A stretch of 36,163 nt of DNA from Candidatus Margulisiibacteriota bacterium (lineage in GTDB: Bacteria > Margulisbacteria > Riflemargulisbacteria > GWF2-39-127). Shown one piece after another: positions 15,904-25,574 of the stretch. Every line of letters begins with the position of its first letter. The stretch's first letter is position 1. Both the position numbers and the translations under genes were made by a program. Under the pieces are notes generated by a model, which did not search any database, had not been told where the DNA came from, and saw nothing but the letters and a program-made list of their open reading frames with translations. Location: NCBI GenBank assembly GCA_003242895.1, contig QKMY01000065.1:1-36163 (forward strand), in the 5' to 3' direction.

Positions 15904-18900
15904 TATTTCAATACCGCAATTTTAAGGATAGCTTTCTTCTTTACAGAATTAATGTTTTCTGCTGTCACTACAGCGAAATACACACCATTAGCAACAATCT
16001 CTCCATACCTGTTTCTCCCATCCCAGAGAACCTCATTGTAGCCGGGGTTTCCCCCGTCCGGGTTGCCGGCCCAAAAATGCCACGATTGCAGCATTTTCCC
16101 CGTAATATCAAAGATCCTTATATTTATTTCAGCATTTTCTGACATTTGATAGGTAATTTTCAATATATCATTTATTCCATCATAATCAGGGGAAAAAGGA
16201 TTCGGACCATGAATTGCTGAAAAATCAAAAAACAAAGATTTTATACGAAAAACAGGCGAAGTTCTTTCGAGAATGTTATTATTAGCATCTTTTGCAGTAA
16301 CTTTATAAAAATAGGATCCAGGAAACAAGTTTTCATACGGTCGATAAATAACTGTAACTTGCTCTGTAGTTATTTGATAATTTGTTGTACTCATTGATAT
16401 CAGAGTATCGACTACACCAATAACTCGATAAAGCTCTACCGTGGACATAGTCAATCCTATTCCCGCCGAATTATCCCGAAGCAGTAGCTTCAACTCAGGA
16501 CGGGAAGACACATAGTCGTTGGTGCTGATTAATTCACCATCAATATACACGCCTGACAGATCAGGAGCGATGAGATCGGCAGTAGAGAAAATTCCAAAGG
16601 TAGTGAAATGGTTCGTATAAAAAGTAACTTTTTGAGCGATAACATTGACGCTGGTAATGCCTGAAGCGTTCCAGCTTGCAGTAGATGGATTCCACCATAA
16701 TACGAGAAGTTGGGAGGTTGTAGTGCCTGACGGAAGGTCAATAGAAATCTTAACCGGTAGAGCAAATATCGGATTTTCGATACCAGAAATCTTTACATCC
16801 ACACCGCCCAGATAGGTATTATTTGTAATTCCCATCGCAGCTGAGTTCAGACTAGAAAGAACGTGGACATCTAAGTTGACGTCTTTTTCATAAGCACCGA
16901 GCGGTATGATTATTTTGGCAGATAGACCATTACTCGCATTTGTACCTTCAGCTGCGGAATATGATAACACAGCATTCTCAGATGATTCGTTTCCGGCTAC
17001 ATCTTGAGCCTTTACAACGAACAGATTATTACCTTCCATCAGGTTCATTGTTACGTCATAGAAGTTGATAGTCACAGGAACAGCATTCTCGGTTACGAAA
17101 AAATAGGTGTTGCCATTTTGCCAATACTGATCAACAATCACGTTCGCTATTGAAGCTATATTGTCAGAAACAATTCCGCTAATTCTTACGCTACTAAGCA
17201 ATGTAGTACTTCTTGTGGGTGTTTGGATCGTGATACTTGGTGCTACTCCATCAACTCCTACCTGAACTCCTTCCGATAGAGTAACCGCTAAGGGTAAGCC
17301 TTGTGTTTCGAGCCTATTTCCGGCACTATCATGCCCGCTAAACCAATAGCTCAGAGTAACACTGTTTCCTATTGAAGCTACCGGCAATGTTGCACTCGCA
17401 AGATAATAGTTATTATTAACATATGATATATTCATTGTTATTACATCTATCTGATTTGCATACGCCATATTTACAAAAACATCACCAGTTACTATACGCA
17501 TTGCCTCATAGACAAGAAAATACAGATTAAAATCTTCTTTTTTGATATATTCCCCAAAAGGAACTGAACAGCTCGCGGTAATAAGATATGGAGAGGTATT
17601 GTCGATAGATAACCTGCTGATATTCGTGCCTGTGCTTTCGGTCATTTCATACCCCATTATTTCTTCGAAGCCATATGCACTTATATTTACCGTCCCTGGC
17701 TTTGAGGGCGCGTTAAATGTAGCAATATAGGTTGTAGAGTTAAGAAAAATTCCCTGTATTATATTTTGAGATGAAGAATCATATGTATAGAAAAGATTAA
17801 TTGTTGGTAACAATGTGGTTTCCAGTAAATCATTACTTGTAAAGGTCATTGTAACGGTTGTTCCCGTTTTTATTGCGTCTGATGGCGAACAGAGCACGGT
17901 GAGAGAAGGTATTCCGCTGTCAAAAACTATAATAGCAGCAGGATAAAAAGGTGAATTCCTGTCTGTATTCAGCGCATTCCCAACAACATCGGACCCGGAA
18001 AACCAAACTTTGGCATAATCACAATCATTTAACGAATAAATACCGCCATTTGAAAAATCGAAATTGTTCAAAGTAACCGGAATATCACCCTGGGATAGAT
18101 CACTATGCAATAAACATGATAAAGTTACACTTTTAGGCTGATTGCTACTATCATATAATTTCCAGTTAAGGACAAATGCGTTAATAGATACTAAGCTATT
18201 TTCGTTCATAGTAGCTACAATATCAAAATTCCGGACCCGATCAAAACGAAGCCTCTGAGGAATGTTATGAGTGATAATACTGGGACCTTGAGTATCGAAG
18301 ACCATAAACGGACAGTTTGCCGGACTAAGAACGTTGAAATCATTCCCAGCAATATCTCGTCCAGTAAGAAAGAAACTAATTGTACTATTATTACTTGCAA
18401 TCATATTGAAACTTGTATAAAAAGCAGTCATGGAATTATTGGGAGTCGAAACCAGATGATAAGCAATACTTTCATTAATTGATTGTCCGACATTTAATGC
18501 TAACGTATTTTCAGATATATTCTCATTTGCTATGATTTTCAGGTAGATATTATCTCCATTAATAATTGTGTTTCCGCTATTGTTTGTAGGAAATATCTGG
18601 GTTAAAAATTCATCCCTGAATGCGAACAGAGAATAACCCGTAAGTTTATCGGACCAGGAAATATTCCCTGTCAACACATTGCCCGCCCTATCTAAAAAAG
18701 CATTCCTATCCATAATACTAATTCCGAGAATATCATTCGATGAAAGGACTATCCCTATAGTTCCTGTTACGCTATCTGAAAAAATTGAATTACGTGGAAT
18801 GCTAAATGGAATGGGAATTCCATTAATAAAGGCGCCTGATGCCGAAGTTAAATCAGCTGTAACAATTACTGGCTCGGTGAATTTGATTACGATAGTATTA

Positions 18901-20408
18901 GTTCCTTCATAACTCGAGATATAAGCGATTTGCGGTTGATCGGTATCGACAATTACTGAAGCTGTTATAACTCCACCCAGGCTCTTACCAACTTCATCTG
19001 TAGCATTAAGCGTGATAAAATAATTACCATCAAGATTCGTTGAGGCTATCAATTCCCAAGTCGCAACGCCGTTGATGTAAGAATCTGGAGTAACCTGACT
19101 TTTACCATTCACAGGTGTCAGATCTAAAAAGATGTTTGCGGTTATTAAAGATGAATCTACGATGTTTGCGGTTATCAGAAACGTATCACGATTCTTGACT
19201 ACACTGTTATTGTTTATTGTAAGGATGTTAATTGTCGAACAATGAGGAGCTAGTGTATCTATCTTAACCTTCATTGCAGTGGTCTCACTGATTGAGAAAG
19301 GCATGATATTCGAGGTTATTTCATTTCCGGCCATATCAGAACCTTCAAACCAAAAAGACAAATCGTCACCATCAGAAAGTCCTGGTACCGAACCCTGAAT
19401 AATTGATCCGACTACTTGCATTGGCAGTCGAGATAAGAAGCCATTTAGCCTGTAGGCAAGGATAACGAATCCATCCTGAAGCCCAGAAGAATTAACATAA
19501 TCATTGGCGATCTCAGTGACTGATGCAGTAATAGCTAATGTTTGAACATCATAGGCTTTATCATTAATGAGATTAATAGAAATAATCGCAGGCTGGACAT
19601 TATCGAAATAAACTTGAATTGAAGATGATATAGCATTTGGACTTATCAATGAATTAGAAACTGGATTTCCCGCTGCGTCCGTACCGGAAATCCAATAGTA
19701 CAAATAGTTTTGTGTAGCCGTAGAGGCTGGTATAGTTGCAAAAGCGCTAAATGAGGGGGCTTCGCCAACTATAGTCAGTGAAACGTTCCCTGTTATGCCA
19801 GCGTCGACAGGATTTAATGAATTAGAAAACTTATAACAAAGAACAAGATTATTTATAGTTATGCCTACATTATCATTAATATTCAAAGAAACAGTGAAAT
19901 CCTTAGTTTGAATAAAAGAATTATTTGAAGGTGTTGTATAATATAGACTTACGATCGTTGGACCTGTGTTATCTGAACAAGCCGCAGTGACCGAATATAG
20001 TACGGTTCCAAACGAGGTCGGATAAGTATCATCAGCTACCAGAAAATAATAATACTTCTGCGAATTAACCAACCCTTGTGCGTCGACAAAGCTCGCAACA
20101 GCTCCATTTTGGGAAACACTGCAATTGAGTGTAATCGGCTGTAAGTTTTGGGATAACCAAGCAATATCTTTACCCTCAACATTATTTGTGCTGCGATAAA
20201 TATCATAAATAACATAGCTGTTTGTTACCGGAGAAAAAATATCTCCAACGCTGATAAGTGGCTGCCATTCTAATCTAATAGCACCATTAACAACAGAATT
20301 AGCAGTTATATTGCTTTCAGAGAACGCAGTTGTTCCAATAAATAGCGAAATCAAAACCACTATTATAAAATACCAAAGCCGATAGATTATCTCGCAGTTA
20401 AAATTCAT
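15903..20408 (-). CDS. giant secreted Ig-like repeat surface protein with FlgD/T9SS-type C-terminal domain
   Basis: A 1501-residue exported protein, probably an adhesin or surface-layer component. A signal peptide (about 1-30) is followed by a fibronectin-III-like domain (about 31-145). Tandem Ig-like modules follow, opening with DNTGPTI/DTQGPSI-type strands and closing with a motif like YWISGTDAAGNP. Related endings include FWFEGSDMAGNE, FFLTGRDIAGND, VWFSGSDVVGNA and YWFSGHDSAGNR. A beta-rich segment (about 1170-1290) resembles a ZU5-like module, then one more Ig-like module. The last 105 residues are a FlgD-Ig-type C-terminal domain with GPNPFSPDYDGIND and NGVYFAVVTA. In Bacteroidota such endings are secretion and anchoring signals for the type IX system. 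The ATG overlaps the previous gene by 11 bp and has AGGA upstream. No enzyme motif was seen. Confidence 0.88.
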   Translation of the reverse strand: MNFNCEIIYRLWYFIIVVLISLFIGTTAFSESNITANSVVNGAIRLEWQPLISVGDIFSPVTNSYVIYDIYRSTNNVEGKDIAWLSQNLQPITLNCSVSQNGAVASFVDAQGLVNSQKYYYFLVADDTYPTSFGTVLYSVTAACSDNTGPTIVSLYYTTPSNNSFIQTKDFTVSLNINDNVGITINNLVLCYKFSNSLNPVDAGITGNVSLTIVGEAPSFSAFATIPASTATQNYLYYWISGTDAAGNPVSNSLISPNAISSSIQVYFDNVQPAIISINLINDKAYDVQTLAITASVTEIANDYVNSSGLQDGFVILAYRLNGFLSRLPMQVVGSIIQGSVPGLSDGDDLSFWFEGSDMAGNEITSNIMPFSISETTAMKVKIDTLAPHCSTINILTINNNSVVKNRDTFLITANIVDSSLITANIFLDLTPVNGKSQVTPDSYINGVATWELIASTNLDGNYFITLNATDEVGKSLGGVITASVIVDTDQPQIAYISSYEGTNTIVIKFTEPVIVTADLTSASGAFINGIPIPFSIPRNSIFSDSVTGTIGIVLSSNDILGISIMDRNAFLDRAGNVLTGNISWSDKLTGYSLFAFRDEFLTQIFPTNNSGNTIINGDNIYLKIIANENISENTLALNVGQSINESIAYHLVSTPNNSMTAFYTSFNMIASNNSTISFFLTGRDIAGNDFNVLSPANCPFMVFDTQGPSIITHNIPQRLRFDRVRNFDIVATMNENSLVSINAFVLNWKLYDSSNQPKSVTLSCLLHSDLSQGDIPVTLNNFDFSNGGIYSLNDCDYAKVWFSGSDVVGNALNTDRNSPFYPAAIIVFDSGIPSLTVLCSPSDAIKTGTTVTMTFTSNDLLETTLLPTINLFYTYDSSSQNIIQGIFLNSTTYIATFNAPSKPGTVNISAYGFEEIMGYEMTESTGTNISRLSIDNTSPYLITASCSVPFGEYIKKEDFNLYFLVYEAMRIVTGDVFVNMAYANQIDVITMNISYVNNNYYLASATLPVASIGNSVTLSYWFSGHDSAGNRLETQGLPLAVTLSEGVQVGVDGVAPSITIQTPTRSTTLLSSVRISGIVSDNIASIANVIVDQYWQNGNTYFFVTENAVPVTINFYDVTMNLMEGNNLFVVKAQDVAGNESSENAVLSYSAAEGTNASNGLSAKIIIPLGAYEKDVNLDVHVLSSLNSAAMGITNNTYLGGVDVKISGIENPIFALPVKISIDLPSGTTTSQLLVLWWNPSTASWNASGITSVNVIAQKVTFYTNHFTTFGIFSTADLIAPDLSGVYIDGELISTNDYVSSRPELKLLLRDNSAGIGLTMSTVELYRVIGVVDTLISMSTTNYQITTEQVTVIYRPYENLFPGSYFYKVTAKDANNNILERTSPVFRIKSLFFDFSAIHGPNPFSPDYDGINDILKITYQMSENAEINIRIFDITGKMLQSWHFWAGNPDGGNPGYNEVLWDGRNRYGEIVANGVYFAVVTAENINSVKKKAILKIAVLK

Positions 20409-20943
20409 TCCATAATCCTATATTTATTGTTTTGTCTTTCAGCGTTAAATTACTATCAGCTCGAACTACGTAATAAAACTCATTTTCAACATAGAACAAC
20501 CCCCACTTTATCCCATAAGAATGTGAAGTTCCTACGGAAAAGTCTGGGACCATATTGAGATATACCTTATCAGACGCAAGCAACATTGCTCCGCCAGAGC
20601 AAAAAAGCGTAATGCTATTTAGGAATTCCCCGGACAAGAGAATAATCTTGGAATTGAGGCGAATATCATTTAAAGATATTATTGAGAACGAGCTAAATGA
20701 AAACCGGTAAGGTCCAGAATTATTTTTGTCACGCAAATTAAAACCGATACCACATCGTTCGTAATTATCTGAATTCGCAATAAAGAATTGATAACTAGAA
20801 ATAGTATCATTATTATCAATTTCCTGAGCATACGTATTTGCGATACCGAAAAACGTAAAAATAACAATCAGAATTACGTGAAACATAGTGCCCCGCATAG
20901 TATGACAAATATTTATTATTTTGTTCACATCAAAAAGGTTCAT
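20398..20943 (-). CDS. small exported protein of unknown function, first gene of the surface operon
   Basis: Not a recognised family. The 181 residues start with a signal-like segment whose hydrophobic core (HVILIVIFTFFGIANTYA) lies at about 22-39, so the N-region is unusually long. An internal start (MRGTMFHVIL, M16 or M20) would give a more ordinary signal peptide. The remainder is rich in alternating polar and hydrophobic residues, as in a beta sandwich. It ends with a run of strands (SYGIKWGLFYVENEFYYVV) that recalls C-terminal beta-rich domains of cell-surface proteins. The ATG at 20943 has AGAGGAT six bases upstream. It overlaps the giant Ig protein by 11 bp, so the products probably work together. 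Confidence 0.75.
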   Translation of the reverse strand: MNLFDVNKIINICHTMRGTMFHVILIVIFTFFGIANTYAQEIDNNDTISSYQFFIANSDNYERCGIGFNLRDKNNSGPYRFSFSSFSIISLNDIRLNSKIILLSGEFLNSITLFCSGGAMLLASDKVYLNMVPDFSVGTSHSYGIKWGLFYVENEFYYVVRADSNLTLKDKTINIGLWNEF

Positions 20944-21003
20944 GACGTATCCTCTGAAAAACGCAGGGTCAAATTAATAATCGATGCATAGAAATCTATA
21001 TTT

Positions 21004-21032
21004 ATTTTAGAATAAAACAAAATCTATAACAA
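21004..21032 (-). promoter_or_regulatory. candidate promoter of the surface-protein operon
   Basis: On the minus strand TTGTTA (21027-21032), a 17-bp spacer and TAAAAT (21004-21009) lie about 60 bp before the first gene. The -10 side overlaps one copy of a 17-bp direct repeat. Confidence 0.5.
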
Positions 21033-21054
21033 ACATTTTTTAGAATAAAACAAA
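21005..21054. repeat. 17-bp direct repeat, two copies
   Basis: TTTTAGAATAAAACAAA is found exactly at 21005-21021 and 21038-21054, a 33-bp period. One copy overlaps the predicted promoter and the other provides the T-rich tail of the tusA terminator. Confidence 0.8.
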
Positions 21055-21077
21055 GACGACTCCTTTTAGGAATCGTC
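21045..21077 (-). terminator. intrinsic terminator of tusA
   Basis: On the minus strand GACGATTCC / GGAGTCGTC pair (one mismatch) around TAAAA and are followed by TTTGTTTTATT. It lies about 43 bp after the tusA stop. Confidence 0.8.
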
Positions 21078-21119
21078 GTAATTTGTTTACTATTAAAAGC
21101 TCTGTAATCAACCCAATAG

Positions 21120-21341
21120 TTAGAACTGAATAACGGCGGTCTTGTATGTTCCTTCATTTCTGAACTCTTGAATAACTTTATTCATTTTTTGAGCCCAGCC
21201 TCGGAGGTCAGTTTCAAACGTATGACAATCTGCTCTTACCACAAGAACGTCCCCTGGGCTCATTTTAGTTGCCTCAATTGTAACCTTTAATAACGGTTGA
21301 GGACATTTTAACCCTCTGCAATCCATTTCTTTCTTTACCAT
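21120..21341 (-). CDS. tusA: TusA/SirA-family sulfur-carrier protein
   Basis: TusA-family proteins carry persulfide sulfur on a conserved cysteine, for tRNA thiolation, molybdenum cofactor or selenium/sulfur metabolism. The signature DCRGLKCPQPLLK has the active Cys13 of the CPxP motif. ADCHTFETDLRGWAQK follows in the usual second half. At 73 residues it is a complete single-domain protein. It has a strong ribosome site (GAGGGAGG) and its own terminator, so it appears monocistronic. The neighbouring hydrogenase protease gene is divergent; no link in function is evident from sequence, and the exact sulfur-relay partner is unknown. Confidence 0.92.
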   Translation of the reverse strand: MVKKEMDCRGLKCPQPLLKVTIEATKMSPGDVLVVRADCHTFETDLRGWAQKMNKVIQEFRNEGTYKTAVIQF

Positions 21342-21663
21342 AAAAGCCTCCCTCTAATATATATATATATATGCTTATTTGTTATTCAGATAATCAGTGC
21401 GTTAATGGCGGACCTATTTTTGATTCATTTAGAAATAACAGATATGAAGATTTCCCTTATAAATCACCGATCACACAAACCATATTTTCAACCACTATTA
21501 ATTATAGCAATTATAAAGTATATTTACAAATACAAGAGAATTCTTCATAATAACAAAATAATTAATTGTATGTTGTCGAAATTATTAGCCCGTTGTATAC
21601 AATTCTGGCAATCAACCAGTTATTATTCTTATACCAATAATATTTCGAAATACCTTAAAAACC
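21342..21663. other. 322-bp divergent intergenic region
   Basis: This is the region between tusA (minus) and the hydrogenase protease (plus). It begins with a short AT dinucleotide run (about 21356-21372). A 98-codon plus-strand frame spans most of it, but its composition is that of random AT-rich DNA and it overlaps the next gene, so it is not called. A promoter candidate for the plus-strand genes is listed separately. Confidence 0.5.
21573..21601 (+). promoter_or_regulatory. candidate promoter for the hydrogenase protease and FAD protein genes
   Basis: TTGTCG (21573-21578), a 17-bp spacer and TATACA (21596-21601) lie about 60 bp before the start at 21664. It is the best sigma-70 match in the region. 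Confidence 0.5.
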
Positions 21664-22131
21664 ATGAAAAACAACATTTTGATAATCGGGTTAGGAAATG
21701 ACATAATTTGCGATGACAGGATCGGTCTCGATCTAGCTGCAACTATTGCTGATGAACTATCCATACCATTAGCAGCATCTCAAGCTGTAAACCTTGGCCT
21801 GTTAAGTGATTTAGATGGGTTTGACACAATTATCATTATCGACTCTATTATGACTGGGAGCAATTCTATTGGCGCTTTAACAAAACTATCATTATCTGAC
21901 CTAACGACCGTCACCGGAAATTATTCAACACATCAAATTAGTTTTCTGGATCTGATTAATGCAGGAAAAGCCATGGGATTTTCAATGCCTACCTCAATTA
22001 TTATTTATGCTATAGAGATCCTTGACAATAAAACGATAACTGAAAAAATGACCACAGAATTACAGGATAAATACCCTTATATTTTAAAAGAAATAAAAGA
22101 TGATATTAATCATAGCTTCGGAAGTAATTAA
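21664..22131 (+). CDS. [NiFe]-hydrogenase maturation protease (HycI/HyaD family)
   Basis: These endopeptidases remove the C-terminal tail of the hydrogenase large subunit after nickel insertion. The N-terminal GLGNDIICDDRIGLDLA matches the family nickel-sensing loop. Candidate metal ligands are D18, D60 (IIIIDSI) and H90 (NYSTHQISFLDLI), followed by the conserved IIYAIEI. The residue after the DD pair is Arg where Gly is usual. At 155 residues the length is normal. No hydrogenase subunit or Hyp gene lies in the window, so the substrate must be encoded elsewhere. The next gene starts 2 bp after the stop, implying an operon with the FAD protein. Confidence 0.87.
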   Translation: MKNNILIIGLGNDIICDDRIGLDLAATIADELSIPLAASQAVNLGLLSDLDGFDTIIIIDSIMTGSNSIGALTKLSLSDLTTVTGNYSTHQISFLDLINAGKAMGFSMPTSIIIYAIEILDNKTITEKMTTELQDKYPYILKEIKDDINHSFGSN

Positions 22132-22133
22132 TC

Positions 22134-23714
22134 ATGGAATATCTTATTGAACAGCTAAAAATCCCAATTGATGAGTTTATCTCTATAGAAGATTCGTTAA
22201 AAAAGCTCTTTGGAAAACAATACCTAAATATCAAAACCTTCAATATTATTAAAAAATCTATCGACGCCCGAGATAAAGCTTCAATCAAACTCGTTTTTTC
22301 ACTTAAAATCAAATCGCACAAAAAAATACTCCCTCAAAAAGCAAATAACGCAAAAATCACAAGGTTTGTGCCGGAGCCTACGCCATATCTCACTAAAAAG
22401 CGGATACGAAACTCTAGACCTGTGGTTGTTGGATTGGGGCCTTCAGGAATTTTCTGCGCTTTGAGGCTTCTTGATTATGGGATTACACCAATAATAATAG
22501 AACGAGGAAAAAAAATTGAAGAGAGAAAAAGCGACGTTCAGTCACTTTGGAGTTCAGGGTTACTCGATACAGAAAGCAACCCTCTTTTCGGCGAAGGTGG
22601 TGCAGGAACTTATTCTGATGGCAAGTTGACAACCCAAATCAATAATCCTTTCAATAATTATATCCTTGAAAAACTGGTTTTTTTTGGTGCACCGTCGGAC
22701 ATTCTCTATGAAGCAAAACCTCACATCGGTACTGACAAACTACAAATTATCCTTAAAAACATTAGAAATCACCTGATTGAGAAGGGAGTTACAATTCACT
22801 ACTCCTCAGTTTTCTCAGCTCTACTTACTAATCAATCGGTTGTTCAAGGCATTATTATTAATGATATTCTAGAACTAAAAACAGAGGTAGTCTTTCTTGG
22901 TATTGGCCATTCCGCACACGATACCTATAAAAATCTCTATAATAGCGGAATAGAAATGGAGCCAAAACCTTTTGCCCTAGGATTCAGAATTGAACATTCA
23001 CAAGAGGCAATAAACAAAATCCAATACGGCGAAAAATACAAGAATCATCACCTACTTGGTTCTTCGCCTTACAAATTAACATTTAAATCGTCACAGGGAA
23101 GACAAGTGTATTCTTTCTGCATGTGCCCAGGTGGGCAGATTATTTGTGCCAGCAATCAGAAAAACAGATTAGTTATTAATGGCATGAGCAGTCATGCTCG
23201 TAATTCCGGAAGTGCTAATAGTGCCATCGTGGTTAATATTCAACCGGATGATTTCTATCAATCATCACCGATGGACGGACTCGCCTTTATTCAGCACTTC
23301 GAACAAAAAGCTTACGATCTGGGTCAAAAACCTTTTTTTGCACCAGCACAAAAGCTCCGTGATTTTTTAATCAACCGGACTACCAAGACTGCACTAACAA
23401 CAACTTACCGCCCTGGTAATACACCAACCAACCTACACAATATATATCCGTCTTTCGTTAATACAGCATTAATCGATGCATTTCACTATTTTGACAAAGT
23501 TATGACTGGTTTTGTTTCAGATGAAGCGGTTCTACTTGGAGTCGAGACGAGAACCTCATCACCTGTTCGTTTTCCCCGAGGCAAAGATGGCCAGCACACT
23601 ATGATTAAAGGGCTCTATCCTATTGGTGAAGGTGCCGGTTATGCCGGCGGAATAATGAGCGCAGCGCTTGATGGTATTAAAGCGGTTGAAAGCCTCATTG
23701 CAAGCGAAACATAA
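22134..23714 (+). CDS. FAD-dependent dehydrogenase of the COG2509 type
   Basis: An uncharacterised but widespread flavoprotein family. About 95 N-terminal residues form a small alpha/beta domain (DEFISIEDSLKKLFG, then LVFSLKIKSHKKILP). They are followed by the FAD-binding Rossmann motif VVVGLGPSGIFCALRLL and acidic end IIIERG near residues 95-125. Family blocks NPLFGEGGAGTYSDGKLTT, FALGFRIEH and FCMCPGGQIICASNQ follow. The C-terminal FAD contact is LYPIGEGAGYAGGIMSAALDG. The substrate is unknown. Pairing with a hydrogenase protease hints at a redox role but proves nothing. The stop is only 2 bp from the convergent atpC stop. Confidence 0.88.
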   Translation: MEYLIEQLKIPIDEFISIEDSLKKLFGKQYLNIKTFNIIKKSIDARDKASIKLVFSLKIKSHKKILPQKANNAKITRFVPEPTPYLTKKRIRNSRPVVVGLGPSGIFCALRLLDYGITPIIIERGKKIEERKSDVQSLWSSGLLDTESNPLFGEGGAGTYSDGKLTTQINNPFNNYILEKLVFFGAPSDILYEAKPHIGTDKLQIILKNIRNHLIEKGVTIHYSSVFSALLTNQSVVQGIIINDILELKTEVVFLGIGHSAHDTYKNLYNSGIEMEPKPFALGFRIEHSQEAINKIQYGEKYKNHHLLGSSPYKLTFKSSQGRQVYSFCMCPGGQIICASNQKNRLVINGMSSHARNSGSANSAIVVNIQPDDFYQSSPMDGLAFIQHFEQKAYDLGQKPFFAPAQKLRDFLINRTTKTALTTTYRPGNTPTNLHNIYPSFVNTALIDAFHYFDKVMTGFVSDEAVLLGVETRTSSPVRFPRGKDGQHTMIKGLYPIGEGAGYAGGIMSAALDGIKAVESLIASET

Positions 23715-23716
23715 TA

Positions 23717-24124
23717 TTATTTGCTTCTCCTTGCAAACGCTAGCCGCCCTTCTGCCCTTTGCAGTTCAGCATAAGCACTCTCTATCCCATCATGTTTTTT
23801 TGTATTGATCTTTGCCAAAGCTCTCTGTTTAGCTTTTTCGGCCCTTTCGATATCGATCTCGTCTACAGTTTCAACATAATCAGCCAAAATATTAACTTTA
23901 TCCGGCATAATTTCGACAAAACCTTTAGCTACGAAGACCTCAACTATTTCCTTTTCCGATTTCTCAATATGAATAACGCCCGGACGTAATATTGAAAAAA
24001 GCGGAGAGTGGCTGGAATAAATCCCAATATCCCCTTCATAACCAGGAACTTCAGCATATTGAGCTTTCCCTTCAAAGAACCTTCTTTCCGGAGTAATAAC
24101 GGTCATATTAAAAGTATCGGACAT
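23717..24124 (-). CDS. atpC: F-type ATP synthase epsilon subunit
   Basis: Epsilon joins the gamma stalk and rotor ring and inhibits ATP hydrolysis. The N-terminal beta sandwich has FNMTVITPERRFFEG, VPGYEGDIGIYSSHSPL and FVAKGFVEIMPDKVNILAD. The C-terminal helical hairpin (about 90-135) is rich in Ala, Lys and Arg, as usual for the inhibitory arm. The 135 residues match the family. It is the last gene of the atp operon, 16 bp after atpD, with GCAGGGGC before the ATG. No terminator is seen; the operon runs into a convergent gene whose stop is 2 bp away. Confidence 0.95.
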   Translation of the reverse strand: MSDTFNMTVITPERRFFEGKAQYAEVPGYEGDIGIYSSHSPLFSILRPGVIHIEKSEKEIVEVFVAKGFVEIMPDKVNILADYVETVDEIDIERAEKAKQRALAKINTKKHDGIESAYAELQRAEGRLAFARRSK

Positions 24125-24140
24125 GCCCCTGCTCTCGCTT

Positions 24141-25535
<1,395 letters not shown>

Positions 25536-25574
25536 TTAATCCCCCCGAATAAGCTCTTTCACTATTAATATCAG

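Noticed and set aside
15903-20408. Repeated xxGxDxAGN motifs considered as tandem DNA repeats
   Set aside because: The similarity is at the protein level between diverged Ig-like modules; the DNA copies are not alike enough to be a repeat array. No CRISPR-like regular spacing was seen anywhere in the window.
21356-21374. AT dinucleotide run upstream of tusA
   Set aside because: Low-complexity sequence, typical of AT-rich spacers; no evidence of function.
21405-21701. 98-codon plus-strand frame before the hydrogenase protease
   Set aside because: Composition is that of random AT-rich DNA, it has no Shine-Dalgarno, and it runs into the real start at 21664 in another frame.
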